From: Mactra quadrangularis
Lineage: Eukaryota; Mollusca; Bivalvia; Venerida; Mactridae
NCBI GenBank assembly: GCA_025267735.1
Contig: CM046294.1
Coordinates: 4,808,001 to 4,872,000, forward strand
Reading direction: 5' to 3'
DNA length: 64,000 nt
This document shows, piece after piece, positions 11,851 to 23,400 of the stretch. The notes beneath the pieces are model-generated. The model had not been told where the DNA came from and made no database searches. It saw nothing but the letters and a program-made list of their open reading frames with translations. Positions within the stretch are counted from its first letter, which is position 1. Every line of letters starts with the position of its first letter. A program made the translations under genes and the position numbers.

Positions 11851-13006
11851 TGTATAAAGTTGAAAACATCATTTACAAATACGTGAATTTGTATATTTAT
11901 ACATTTAATCATATGTCAGTGGCGCATACATCTACCTTGCTGATTTTAATATTCAGTACAGTTCATGTTTTTGTACTCACTTTCGATAATCGAGTATTTA
12001 AATCAGCCATGTCAAAGACATTAAGGTAGACCGCGTTTTATGTCGCTTTTTGACACGGGTGTAATCGGTTAATACCGAGTGCAATTGCCGTTCTGTATTT
12101 AATCTAATAATTTTCCTTTTTATATCTACTCTTTTAAACGGCCCTGTTTGTATTTTATACTCTTTTAAACGCACCCATTCTAAAAAATGTTCCGGGGGCG
12201 TTTAATCGAGATTTTACGGTAGACGAGAAACTTACATAGAGTTTTTAAGTAAAATAAACAACACTAGGATCAGTTTTGATAAATAACAAACAGTCTTAAC
12301 TTGAACTGTTATAAAAACATCACATCATTACACAATATAACTTTTTTTTTCGTTTTATTAAACAATGTAATGAAATAACTTTAGTTTTTAAGAGCAACAC
12401 AGCAATAAACGTACTGTCTTACTTCATGCCTTTGAAATCATGTGACAGTTAACAGGTAAAAAGTAATGTCATTGTCACAATTTCGCTCTCAAAAGTAGTT
12501 AAAGGAACACCACACCATGTATTGTTTAATTATTAACAAACGTTTTATAAAAAGGATCTGTTCTCAATAATATGATGAATTGCTGAATATTATAAGTTTA
12601 CTTAGTTGGTGCGATACAGCAGAAAATAACCAATTACCATCCGAGATAGGATCGAACACAATAAATCCACCAAGCTAGGTTTCGTCGTGGGTTAACACTT
12701 GATAATGATTATTTTAGTTGCTTCGCTTCTCTGTGTTGTACTTCTATTTATATACTTATGTGACAAATACGTTCAGTTTTCATCTTTTAGACATTTTTGA
12801 CGAGTGACAAATATGTTTTGATGAGCGTGGAAAAACAAATTGTTAACGAATATGTCACTTTATATGTCCCATATTCGGCTGAAGGTTGTGATATTTTCGA
12901 CCGAATATATCACACGTGTGAAAAATTCGGACCGAATATATCACCGCGTGACATATACGTTTTGTGACGTATGCGGGTCTAACATACGCCTACGTAATTG
13001 TCAGTA

Positions 13007-13480
13007 ACATCAGCAGTCAAGCGGCAAAAGTCAAGTCTTGGCACACGATCAGTGATGGATAATTTTTGAATGATTTGATTTTGTATCGAAACACTTTCAT
13101 TCCTAACTATGGTGTGAACAAACGATTTATTTCGGAATACCTGTCTCAGAAGAAAATCTTCTCAGCAAATTTTCAGGGCTCTCACTTAACACATCTCGAA
13201 GAAAACTCACATTTTCTTCGTTTCTGTTTGTTCTTGATCGACCAGATTCGACTTTCACTGGGCGCCTGCATCACGTGCATAAAGCTTTGCCTAGTCAAAT
13301 CACAAAGTTAAAGGGCAAGGAGCTCGGCCGAGACAATCACATTTGGTTACATTGTATTAAGTTTCCTAGAACTAAATTATGAATGCGATTTTGACAAAAT
13401 TTGTTTTTGGCTTCTTTATATATGGGGGATATGGTGTGTGCTACAACGATACCCAGTCTCATACAGGTATCCCGTAGGTA
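13007..13480. other. No gene seen
   Basis: The 81-codon frame at 13066-13311 has no recognisable domain or splice context. Confidence 0.45.
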
Positions 13481-13484
13481 TTAA

Positions 13485-13839
13485 ATGTACTAGTTCACAA
13501 ATTTGGTTTATTTTTCTATAATTTCAAAATACTATTCAGTGTCTGTAATTGTGTCAAAAACAATAATTTTTATCATTTTAAGACAAACTGACCTATATGT
13601 TGCAAGAAATATACAATAAAAATCACAAAAATGCACTGAAACTGTCTATACCGTGACATACGTGGTAAAATTTTACTACATGAAACACCATCATTTGTAG
13701 TTGTAAGTCAATTTGCACTAAAATTGTCATTACCAGAACACTACTGACCTCATCATCTGCTTCAAAAAAATATTTCCATACAATGCTGATAGTTATAGAA
13801 AAAGTTGATGTTTAAGTTGAAATCTGTGAATGAGTACCT
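13485..13839. mobile_element. TTAA-flanked MITE, copy 1
   Basis: The element runs from ATGTACTAGTTCACA to AATGAGTACCT and is flanked by TTAA at 13481-13484 and 13840-13843. Its body (AAACTGACCTATATGTTGCA; TACCGTGACATACG; TGAAACACCATCATTTG) recurs at 19182-21327 and 35713-36053. TTAA duplication fits piggyBac or Kolobok mobilisation. Confidence 0.85.
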
Positions 13840-14726
13840 TTAATATCAGTGTGTACAACGCCTTTGGGATACAGTATATGAAGCGATATTGATCATCACA
13901 TGGGCATATATATATAATTATTATTTTGAGGTTTTTTTTAAATTAAATTCAGAGAGGATTATGAACACATTAAGGTATACTTGGGTTTTGGTCATAACTC
14001 TTAAACTATCATGTTGAATATCATTTTTACGTTTTGCAAGTACTTTTTTTAACTCCAATGGGGTCGGACAGCCACACCTTGATCTATGCTAGATCCACGC
14101 CTTCATTTTATCTTACACTTAGATCTGATATAATCAATAATCTTCGTCAATATACAATATACGTAAATAGATAAGATGTTTTTTCCCTTTAACTTCAAGT
14201 ACAAAACGTTTACTGTACCAATAACGCCCTTATTTCAATAAATTTGCATATCGAGTAGATTATTCTGTTGTATTCAGTCATTATCTATTACATGTATAAC
14301 AAACAAAAATGATTTCTCCCTTAAAACTAATGTTTTGTCCTCAGAAGTTTGTATCACAATATTTAACTTGCCCTAAAGTATATGTGTAAACTTGATGTTC
14401 AAATGAATATATATATGGTCCGTAATATATTTAGATTTTTATTGAATTAGTTCCTTGTTGTATCAATGCAGATTATTTTTGAACACCCCGAAGTCACCAA
14501 CTCTAGTTAGAGTGTTTATAGTATATTTTCAAATTATTTGTTACGAGTTATATGCATCAGATTGATCAACTCAGTCATTAGAGCGTCTGACTATATTTAT
14601 TGTATTTAAAATACATGGAAAAATAACGCAAATTTTAAGAACATGACAGTACTGATTAAGCCTGTGGCTCACACTAGATAAAACAATAAATTGAAAATTC
14701 CTAAAACTTTGTGTCTAGCTGTATTA
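13840..14726. other. AT-rich stretch, nothing recognised
   Basis: No convincing exon, RNA gene or repeat structure. Confidence 0.4.
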
Positions 14727-15140
14727 TCACAAAACGGCCAGCTCACCTAACCCTCCTTTCAGGGATTCTAGTCTATAGCCAGTACTCATCAATAACTCAC
14801 CTAACCTTCCTTTCAGAGATTCTAGTCTATAGCCAGTACTCATCAATACTCACCTAACCTTCCTTTCAGAGATTCTAGTCTATAGCCAGTACTCATCAAT
14901 ACTCACCTAACCTTCCTTTCAGGGATTCTAGTCTATAGCCAGTACTCATCAATAACTCACATAACCTTCATTTCAGAGATTCTAGTCTATAGCCAGTACT
15001 CATCAATACTCACCTAACCTTCCTTTCAGGGATTCTAGTCTATAGCCAGTACTCATCAATAACTCACATAACCTTCCACAAGACCGGCAACTTCTCCATA
15101 TACCTTAATAAATGGAGGAAAATTGATATTATTGTTGGTC
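14727..15140. repeat. Repeat R1 copy containing a 53/54-bp minisatellite
   Basis: R1 ends (ACGGCCAGCTCACC on the left; AGACCGGCAACTTCTCCATA and GGAGGAAAATTGATATTATT on the right) enclose six tandem units. Unit anchors GATTCTAGTC fall at 14764, 14818, 14871, 14924, 14978 and 15031, so spacing is 53 or 54 bp. The 53/54 difference is ATCAATACTC versus ATCAATAACTC. Confidence 0.9.
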
Positions 15141-15230
15141 GGGGTTCGAACTCGCCCCCCTTCGGGAATCTAGATTCCAAATCTCAGTGAGCTTCCGACT
15201 GTGTTACAGACTCAGACAAGTATTTCTTGA
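15133..15230 (-). repeat. tRNA-like sequence, probably a SINE head or tRNA pseudogene
   Basis: On the minus strand TAACACAGTCGG resembles an A box, GAGTTCGAACCCC a B box, and CCCGAAGGGGGG could be a long variable arm. The anticodon arm is poor and acceptor ends do not pair convincingly, so a functional tRNA is unlikely. Confidence 0.35.
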
Positions 15231-15839
15231 TCATCCCTCGTATCACCGAGATGATAATTGGGGTTTAGTTTTTCACTCCATATGGATGCATTATGTGCGG
15301 TCCCTGGCTAGAACTTAACTACAGAATAGTTAAATGTCTAGAAGTAGACATAGTTGAGAAGTCTTCCTTCTTCTGCTTGCTGCGCTTCTACGGCAGTTGG
15401 TGCAGTGTTGATCCCTCTGCATCTCTCAACCTGGCTTGGGACAGGCTATGGCTACATTCTCGTATCACTAAACACATCAATGTACATGTATATTTGTACT
15501 TAGATCACGTGACACTTTATTTTACTATCTATATATCCATACCTATTTATTGCACAAGTTTTATCAATCAAGTGCATTGTTGAAATGTTACTTTTTATCA
15601 TGTTATCTATAGGAGTGTGATGACAGGATTTTATACGATTTTCACTTAAAACTATGGAGGCCTGTTAACTCCATTATATTTTAATTATTCAACTATGGAG
15701 TACAGTTAATGCCATTAGACCTTTAGATTAGGGTGATGAACATAGAACTTAGCCAAAACCGTTAGGGTATGGTTTATACTAATTAATTTTTGCTCGATTT
15801 AGAAACAATATATTACAAGTTAAATGAAAAAACTATATA

Positions 15840-15960
15840 ATTCATATAATTTTGAGTTTGCCTTCTGGTTCCCATGCAGTACTGAGCTAGCAGGATAAAA
15901 ATTTCTTGCTGAAGAAAACAACAGGGTAGGTTTTGAATGGGATTAAAAACCAGCATAGTC
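15840..15960 (-). repeat. SINE-B family, minus strand
   Basis: The reverse complement gives AATCCCATTCAAAACCTACC, TTGTTTTCTTCAGCAAGAAA and GCTCAGTACTGC, matching 34960-35050. Confidence 0.55.
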
Positions 15961-16309
15961 AATGCACGGCATTGGATTTTGGTGATCGTGAAAGGGACGA
16001 TTTATTGAATACTAAGTTAATCAGGTCACTTGGTCTCTATACGTACTCTACATTAATTAGAAATGGATAAGTCCTTAAGTAAGACTTATGGTATTTGTCA
16101 AAATAACCGGAATGTAGTTCATCATTAAACCATTAAGTGAGCAAGGAAAACACTAATATTTGTTAACTTCGAACTGATTTTATATTCACGTATTACCGTC
16201 TAGACGGCTTTTTATATCAAACTTTTTTGTAAAATAGTTTTGTCAATGATGAAATACGTCATTATGTTGTTACAGATACACCGAGAATCAGTGAACTTTA
16301 GATTTAATT

Positions 16310-16800
16310 CAGCATTCAGAGGACGTCTATGGTGGGATGTTACATAGGAATGAGACGACATTGCAATATATACATATATATAGATACAATATCTATACGT
16401 AGGGCCACTATACATACCATGACCCAGCACGATAAATCGCGATACGACCCAGACATTTGTTGTAAGGGGGAGTCACAGTATTTTCAGCATTCGATAGGTT
16501 TGCCATATTCGCTCAATAAATATAACCTCCCGCCTCCGTGGTTGTTTTTAAAACGGGTCCAGTACAACTTAACCTGTGGACAACTCAACTCGTGGACGTC
16601 TCAACCCGAAGTTTGGACTATTTGCTAGTAGAGACAACCTAACCCACTGACAACCCTTGATCATAATCAAAAAAATGTGAATGTTTTTAATTTTACAATA
16701 ACTACTCGTATCATATCGTAAATAATCATATCGTCTCCTTACGTATCGATACGTATCGTATCGTGTGATGACCGTATCGTCTCATTGCTAATACTACATA
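16310..16800. repeat. Decayed region rich in GTATCG/CGATACG words
   Basis: ACGTATCGATACGTATCG near 16741 and TAAATCGCGATACGACCC near 16432 resemble the inside of hAT elements such as those at 3515 and 54833. Ends were not found. No gene is seen between 15960 and 17243. Confidence 0.3.
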
Positions 16801-17243
16801 TGAAATATACATGTCAGGGGGAGGGGCTCTCATCTATTCTGAATACTCCTCTCATTTTTAGGTAGTGGAGAAGTAGACCAGGGGTTGGTCACGCCTTTGT
16901 TAAGTGAGAGCAAGGAATGTACGTGCTGTGGATTTTATTCCACTCATTATTTATGATAAGTATAGTGCCCACCAAAAGTTTTCACTTTTTAAGCCTTGGA
17001 ATGTGAAAAAAAAATAATTTCCTTTGTCTCCAAACATTTGGTGGGTTCTGTATTTTAACTTCTAAATCAGAACATGAAAGTTGACTGTGCCTGCAAGCAT
17101 CTTAACAAACTCACCCTTTGGTGCATCAATAACAGATAAGATAGCATCACATGATGTAACCGTTGTGAGGTGTTTGACACCTTTGATGTCCATTTGCTTA
17201 GTCAGGAGATTCGATCTTCAGCAAGCCTGTTTTAACGTAATGT

Positions 17244-17614
17244 TAGGCAAAGCGCAATAATCGCAGCGCCCACTAGGGCATCTTTAGGTTACAAAATATT
17301 CTTTTTATTTACATAAATATTTTCTAAAGATGGTCAATAACTGTATAGGTCATTCGGAGTCGATTTTTCTTCGTGCACTGAATTAACCAAAAACCATGTC
17401 TGCAATGCAGAGATGATTCGGACGTTGACTATTTCTCGTTGAATTCCAGATACCTTTTTAACATAAATGTAACCGAACGACTAAGGTATCCACTGTAATT
17501 ATTGTACAACGTTTCTTTGATTAAAGCGTATATAGTGAGAAATGTTCATTCGAAAAATAATTATCCGATACCATGATCAATACCTCGGGCGCAGCCATGA
17601 TTCTGCTTTGCCTG
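17244..17614. mobile_element. MITE with TAGGCAAAGC ends
   Basis: The left end (TAGGCAAAGCGCAATAATCG, then CAGCGCCC) and reversed right end (CAGGCAAAGCAGAATCATGG, then CTGCGCCC) match over about 30 bp. No open frame is preserved. The target duplication is unclear. Confidence 0.6.
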
Positions 17615-18002
17615 ACGAACCTTACACGTCAATGTAACGACTGGGAACCAGACAAGCTAGATTTGGCAACTAGGTTAGACTGTATTTAGAAAATCAAAAA
17701 AGGAATTTAATCAAGGGTTTCTCTTTACCTAAAAGATAAGACAGTTAAAACGTTTAGATGTGTTACGTATAATACATAAGCTGACCTTTTACATGTCTCT
17801 AAAGATTTTGAAATGTAAGAGAAAGTTTAACTTACCTCGGGTAAGTTTGCATATACTTGTACATGTACAATGTATGTATATATAGCTTTCTCAAACATGA
17901 AAGTAAGATAAAATGCATTACATGGGAATAAACATTGAATACTTTTCATTGACGATAAATTGTCACTCGTTTATAAACAAGAAAGTGAAGAATGTCTTTT
18001 CC

Positions 18003-18405
18003 CAATCTCCGTAAACAGAGATCCTGTTCTACTCGCGTTGTCGTACTGGATCTCTACTTAGTCAATGCAAGGTCACGTTGAGATGAACTTTGTGTTGACC
18101 AATCAATGCGTAGCTTTCATCTAGACGAAAACACTATTATTCACATTTTGATTTCGTAATTTCTATTTTTAAACCAAGGTTTGCATGCAAATTTAACAGC
18201 GTTATTATTCACAGTCTGCGATTGGGTGGCTCATTTCAAATTGCGTGACGTAGACGATTTAAACAAGTTACGTATCATAACAATTTCGTCATGAATATTA
18301 TAATGAGAAAAGGTCACCTGAACGTGAACTTCGTTTGGAAAAGGCCAGATCTAAATTAGCGAGTATGCGAGCGGTAAAATTTTAGATCGAGTTTTAATCA
18401 GATTG
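18003..18405 (+). mobile_element. MITE with CAATCT ends and perfect 9-bp target duplication
   Basis: It starts CAATCTCCGTAAACAGAGAT and ends TTTTAATCAGATTG, flanked by GTCTTTTCC at 17994-18002 and 18406-18414. A close copy lies at 41196-41600 and a 66-bp deletion derivative at 10346. A 9-bp duplication fits Mutator-like (MULE) or Merlin-like mobilisation. Overlapping open frames are chance. Confidence 0.9.
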
Positions 18406-18414
18406 GTCTTTTCC

Positions 18415-19177
18415 TGGCTGGAGAGATGAGATAAGATGGCCGTTGATCTAAGATATTGTATTAAATTATCAAAACAAGATAAATCACAGCGTGTGCTTTT
18501 CTCTTTAGTGCTTCTCCTTTCTTTAGAGGCTGGAAAATCAGCGTTATAGACGGTTGAGTCAAAATTAGTTGTAAACAAAGGTTCAGGAAAGGTAGGTTAT
18601 TCGAAGAGTTCGCCATAAAATGACCATAATTTGTATTGAAACGACGATAAACCCATTAAGAAGAGGTTAAAATAAGTGATTTAAAACCAAGCACCATTTA
18701 CTTTTCAATGGTAGTCGCAAAACCGTCATAGGTCCAACGAAAATATATGTTATTGTCCATAAATCCCTCATCCCTGCACAAACAAACAAACTACCCTGGT
18801 TAGATTAAGAGGTTTGATCCAGGAAAACTCCGTTCTGCAATCATTTAAATAAACCATAAATATAACATTATTACCAATGCAAACGTTTAATATACCATTT
18901 TGTAGACGTGTAGTTATGTAAATGACCTAAATCCATGACAAGTATGCTTTAATCTAAATAGAATTGTCAAATTGTTTAACTACCACTCCTAACATGCAGT
19001 ACTTTGGCAAGATTTGAATGCATTTTATGAATGAAAGATCATAACATAGTCGAATATTTAGAATAACATGTAATCCGTGTGATTTGAACTTTCATAAATG
19101 TTAAATATTTATGTATCGTATTACAAACAGGGGGTAGAGTACTGTGCCACATGCTTACTGTGTATATATGTATCCTA
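18415..19177. other. Nothing recognised
   Basis: AT-rich, without a convincing coding frame or repeat ends. Confidence 0.4.
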
Positions 19178-19799
19178 TTAAAGGTACTAGTTTACAGATT
19201 TGGTTTATGTTTTCTATAATTTCAAAATACCATTCAGTGTCTGTAAATGTGTCAACAAATTAATTCTTATTATCTAAGTACAAACTGACCTGTATGTTGC
19301 AAGAAATATATAATAAAAGTCACAACAAGAAATGTCTTTAAAAAAGACAAACGGCGTCGATTTAAAAACAAGAGGGTTCAAAGGGCCCTGGGTGCTCACC
19401 TGAGGAAAAGGTCAAAGGTCACAGAAGAGCCATTTACAGAGGACCACTAATGTTAAAACCTATTTTTTTGACCCAGTGACCTACTTATCCAACCAATCAG
19501 ACCTATTTGAACAATTTTGGTAGGAAACCACCCACGGACCATTCCTGTTGAGTTTTGGCAAATTATCATAAGCGGTTCAAGAGAAGATGTTGTTTGAACT
19601 TTTCCTTATATAATTCAATGTAATATTGTGATTCATGGGGTGGGGTCAATTTTGACCCAGGGGCATAATTTGAACAACTGTGATGGAGGACCTCTAGATG
19701 ATGTTATATACCAAATATGAAAGCTCTAGGCCTTGTAGTTTCAGACAAGAAGATTTTTGATAATTGCATTGTGAAAACCTATTTTTTGATTCCGTGACC

Positions 19800-19942
19800 T
19801 CCGTTAGTATTTGCTCATACAAGTTGTGACCACGCATCATCACTTCATCAACAACATTTGCAGACCAGTTTCGCAGACTTGGCACATGATTGCCTACCGT
19901 AAACAATATAACAGCCAATGCAATTGCCGTACACTGATAACC
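19800..19942 (-). pseudogene. Transposon-encoded cysteine-protease-like fragment, copy A
   Basis: The minus-strand frame reads GYQCTAIALAVILFTVGNH, followed by SLRNWSANVVDEVMMRG and HNLYEQILTE. The G-x-Q-C-x-A-x-A start, the aromatic W and the D..M..G..LY tail resemble the catalytic-Cys region of OTU-like or related deubiquitinase-type proteases carried by Helitron2-class and other invertebrate transposons. The His and Asp/Glu partners are not seen, and the frame is bounded by unrelated sequence, so it is a fragment. The same fragment is at 30433-30574. Family assignment is by motif only. Confidence 0.4.
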
Positions 19943-20047
19943 TGCAGCTTGTGAGCATATCTGACCATGGTGAAATCGACCGTTAATAATCCTTACCATT
20001 GTTTTGATCTCCGTTGCCCGTTCAATGTTGTTTAGAGTCAGCTATCT

Positions 20048-20422
20048 ATGCTCGGTCACTACCAATGCTCGGTCACCCCTAGCAAATTTCGATTAATTTA
20101 AAAGGGGACCTCGCGTATTGTTTCTAATTTTAGTCATACCTGTCAAACGCTCGCGGAAAACCCCAAATCATGATCATCTAGACGCTTATCTGTTTATGCA
20201 GACGATAGATACGAGCGCACCTGCTGTTTTCCGCTAGAAAATCCTAGAGGCTAGAAAATCGAATTTGGACAGCCTTGTCTTTTTCACTTATAATTATTAT
20301 AATAATTAAAGAAGTATTATGATTTATTTAAATTTATAATATTTATACAATAATCTATCAGTTGTAAATAAAAATCTCACATATTTATGTATATTCTAAG
20401 TAAAACAAGGTGACCGAGCACT
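20048..20422. mobile_element. Possible nested MITE with GCTCGGTCAC ends
   Basis: AATGCTCGGTCACC at 20064-20077 and GGTGACCGAGCACT at 20409-20422 form 14-bp inverted ends. A further TATGCTCGGTCACT lies at 20048. This block is absent from Helitron-like copy B. Confidence 0.45.
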
Positions 20423-20929
20423 GGTCCGAAATTTTCCAAAAATACCGTGTTTTACGTATTACACTCCGCGCCGATTTTATCCAATAATCGGGATCGTCAG
20501 ACGCTTGTTTTTCTGTAAACGGAAGTAGGTCAACATGTAGACGATAATGCGTAATGAATTTGACATGAATTGACAGAATACCGTTAACCCGCTTCTATTT
20601 TGATATAAATGTGACCGAACAAAAATTATGAATTCATTCTTAAAAGTTACGTACCAATAACTCTGCGGATTAATAAATAGCTGTGACTCTCAAGGTGTAA
20701 CCCCGGAAACTGGACGTAGTGAGGCTAACTTAATAATTATTGGGTAATATGTCAGACTTTTTACTAGAAACCGGTTCACATCTGGAGACGTAATTCATTT
20801 TACCCATAAAATATTGTGTTTGACACGTAACTTTTTATTGTTACAATATAAAAAAACACTTTGGAAAGCAATAGAAGTCTACCCCAAAAAAATAATCTAC
20901 GAACGAAGCAAAATTTCGTAAAACACTGC

Positions 20930-21070
20930 ATTACAATAGTGTGGCCTTTATTTTTTCGCGCGTGTCAGTGCCATCCAATCGAAGAGGGGATTTTCTCTGT
21001 TTCCCCCGTACGTCATTTTCAGTGCTTATAAAATCATCCAATAGAACGGCGGATTTCCGAAATTCCCAGA
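20930..21070 (-). promoter_or_regulatory. Promoter-like block in the 5' end of Helitron-like copy A
   Basis: On the minus strand there are two CCAAT-box complements (CTATTGGATG, CGATTGGATG), a TATA-like TTTATAAG, a CRE-like TGACGTA and an E2F-like GCGCGAAAA within about 120 bp. The same block is in copy B at 31330-31460. Function is not shown. Confidence 0.35.
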
Positions 21071-21383
21071 CATACGTCATTATACAGAAATGTAGATCAA
21101 AATCCAGCTTAGACAGCTACGCCGAAAAATGCACTAAAAGTGTTAATACCGTGACATACGGGGTAGATATTTACTACATGAAACACCGATATTTGTAGTT
21201 GTATGTCAATTTGCACTAAAATGTCATTATCAGAACACTACTTTCATGCTTCCAAAAATATTTCCATACAATTTTGATAAATTTAGAAAAAGTTGATATT
21301 TAAGTTAAGATATATGAATGAGTACCTTTAAGTATTTTAAATTCCATATTCAGACACTAGTTTTGATGAATTATCTAACTTGC

Positions 21384-21429
21384 GAACGCAGTCATATATC
21401 TTCGACATAGTTAATGTCAAACTGCGTTC
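21384..21429. repeat. Short two-level hairpin
   Basis: GAACGCAGT pairs with ACTGCGTTC, and inside it GACAT pairs with ATGTC around AGTTA. Confidence 0.5.
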
Positions 21430-22017
21430 GTCCTAGGTTACACTCTTGGACGGCTTGTAGAATAAATGATCAAATTATGCTAAGTTGCAAACACACTTGA
21501 CTGCTGGGTGTTGCATACTGAGTGTAAAATTACGTTTATGTACATTATTCATGGTATCATTTCATTTTTGGAATGTAAGCAAACATTTAGGAAAAATACT
21601 GAATTTTATAGCGTTAATTCATGCTGTAGAACGCTGACAATTTTTACTGTTATTAACACAGGTTATAAGGCTTATACATGTAGTGTCTTTTTCAAACTTG
21701 ATCGAAAGTCTTTAACTCGGCCTGTTTGCAGCCGAAATATGGCTCAGTGGAACACTATCAGAACATAATAGAACATATATTTTATTGATTAGGATTAAGA
21801 CATGTACATATGTTTATCGCCATATTGGTTAAATACATGTAATTGTATTGTTCTGGTTTCATTGATCAGCAAGCTGTTTTAATCATCTCTGGTCGAAGGT
21901 GATTTTGATGAAAATGGACAATTTACTAGATTATAAAGTAATCTGAATACGTGTAGGCATATCAAAACAGACATTAAAACGAACTTAAGTTTATCTAGCA
22001 CGTGTAATAGCAATTAC

Positions 22018-22165
22018 CATATGGTAGGGCGCGCGCTTAGTGATCGAGAAGTTCCGGGTTCGAACCCCACCTGGAATACTGTAAAATTCCCTGAGGAAGA
22101 CATTAACATTCAGTTGTTTCACTCTATCCAGGTGTAAATGGGTACTGTGTGGTGTCACCTGCTTG
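22018..22165 (+). repeat. SINE-A, tRNA-derived, with intact A and B boxes
   Basis: TGGTAGGGCGCGCGCTTAG is an A-box-like start and GGGTTCGAACCCCACC a B box. The shared core follows (CCCTGAGGAAGACATT, CAGTTGTTTCACTC, CCAGGTGTAAATGGGTA). Confidence 0.75.
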
Positions 22166-23316
22166 AAAAAAATGATTAGTTCATCTTATAAAATTACCTC
22201 ACTGGAAATCCAAAAATGATAAATAAGATATTATTTTTTGATATTCAGTAGGTAAACAAGTTTGCTTTATTGATATCCATTTTTCATAAAGGCTTTCAAT
22301 TACGTCATCTTTCGTTGAACTTCGTAATTACTCGAGTATTTTCGTCGGTATGAAGGTGATTCTGAAATTGTTCTGAATTATTTCTGCTTTTGACTCGTGG
22401 CGTTTAATGTCCCGAAAGTGCTCGCATGTTGACAGGTTTGAATGCACGATATATCTTTTACGGTATTCGAAAGCGCTCTTGTAACATTTAGGTAGAAATA
22501 TATGAATGGTATACAGAGCATATATAAATGTTAGATATGTTTTTTGATAGCGTCAATCAAAGATTAGACCAGCTGGTAAATAGATAATTATCTTTAGATT
22601 ATATACAAAATATGTCCAATTCTTTACTGATCAATTTTACAAAAAAATAAAATGATATAAAATGTTATCAGAGTGTTTTATCTCAAATTAAATACTAGTT
22701 ATTACATATATAGGCCATGTTTTAGTTGATATATACCTTAATATATGTTATAATACAACCTTATCAATGTGTCCTCAATTTGCTTCATTCCCCCATTAAT
22801 GTAAACTGAATGAGTGACAAACGAGACGATTAATGTTTGTTTACGATAATCCGACCTTAAGTTCGTGAATTTACGCTAAATGTCGGTAGTTTCCGTATTG
22901 AACGTGTTTTTACAGCGATCATATAGCGATCGTATGTCTCCGGCATTTAAAACCAAGAGGCGTCGCCCTCTATAGACGGCAAAAGCACTTCAAATATAAG
23001 CTCTGCAAATAAGTCTCAGGTTAGGTAAGATTTTCCAATCTTGTCACCTTAAAATGTTTTAAAAATGCATCACCAACCAACTCATAAAAATAACCCGAGT
23101 TAATACGAAGTTTTACGGAAAATGACGGAAATGCATGTCTTATGAAATATGTACATCAAATAAAATTTCTATGTAACCCATCTAAACATAGGTATTACAT
23201 GATACTATTGTTTGTACGCAAAGTTATGATAGTGGCTACCAAAATGTCATTTCCTAATTTATTCATTTGATGACTCATTTAGTTGCTTTAGTTGTTTAGT
23301 ACATGTCCATACATAG

Positions 23317-23400
23317 GGCTGCACCCAAACTGATCGTAAAATCGTACCGCGTGTATCGTATGATCGTATCGTATCGCAACTCTAAAACGATATTAGAAAA
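23317..23400 (+). mobile_element. hAT-like left end, solo
   Basis: TAGGGCTGCACCCAAAC followed by CGTATCGTATCGC resembles the left ends at 3515 and 54833. No matching right end was found. Confidence 0.3.

Larger units (their letters stand above)
10779..13006. mobile_element. 2.2-kb element with long inverted ends made of TGACATATACG-like motifs
   Basis: The left end (TACTGACA, then GTTAGACCGTATATGTCACA, AACGTAAATGTCAC) and the right end read in reverse (TACTGACA, then GTTAGACCCGCATACGTCAC, AACGTATATGTCAC) match over roughly 100 bp. Both ends repeat TGACATAT/ATATGTCA words, and the palindrome TCACACGTGTGA sits near 12909. No transposase frame was recognised. Another repeat (10975-11745) lies inside. 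A target duplication was not resolved. Confidence 0.65.
19326..21126 (-). mobile_element. Helitron-like element, copy A
   Basis: Both limits are set by the split MITE and by copy B at 30266-31514. Read on the minus strand, the 3' end (left) has a perfect hairpin GTCTTT-TTT-AAAGAC about 8 nt before the terminal CTTG. A second, internal end of the same kind (AGGGCC...CCCT then CTTGTT) precedes it. There are no inverted ends, and the host A-run suggests insertion between two T residues without duplication. That pattern fits Helitron2/Helentron-type elements. No Rep or helicase frame is visible, so it is non-autonomous. Confidence 0.55.
19182..21327. mobile_element. TTAA-flanked MITE, copy 2, split by a Helitron-like element
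   Basis: The left part is 19182-19325 (AGGTACTAGTTTACAG to AAAAGTCACAA) and the right part about 21127-21327 (AAATGCACT to GAGTACCT). TTAA flanks lie at 19178-19181 and 21328-21331. Joining the halves reproduces the layout of 13485-13839. The interruption fixes the limits of the inserted element. Confidence 0.85.

Noticed and set aside
12800..12850. Hammerhead-ribozyme-like core (TTTTGATGAGCGTGGAAA)
   Set aside because: The CUGAUGA core is altered and no helix I or III partner was found nearby.
14741..15075. Possible CRISPR-like array of 53/54-bp units
   Set aside because: The whole unit repeats; there is no alternation of constant repeat and variable spacer.
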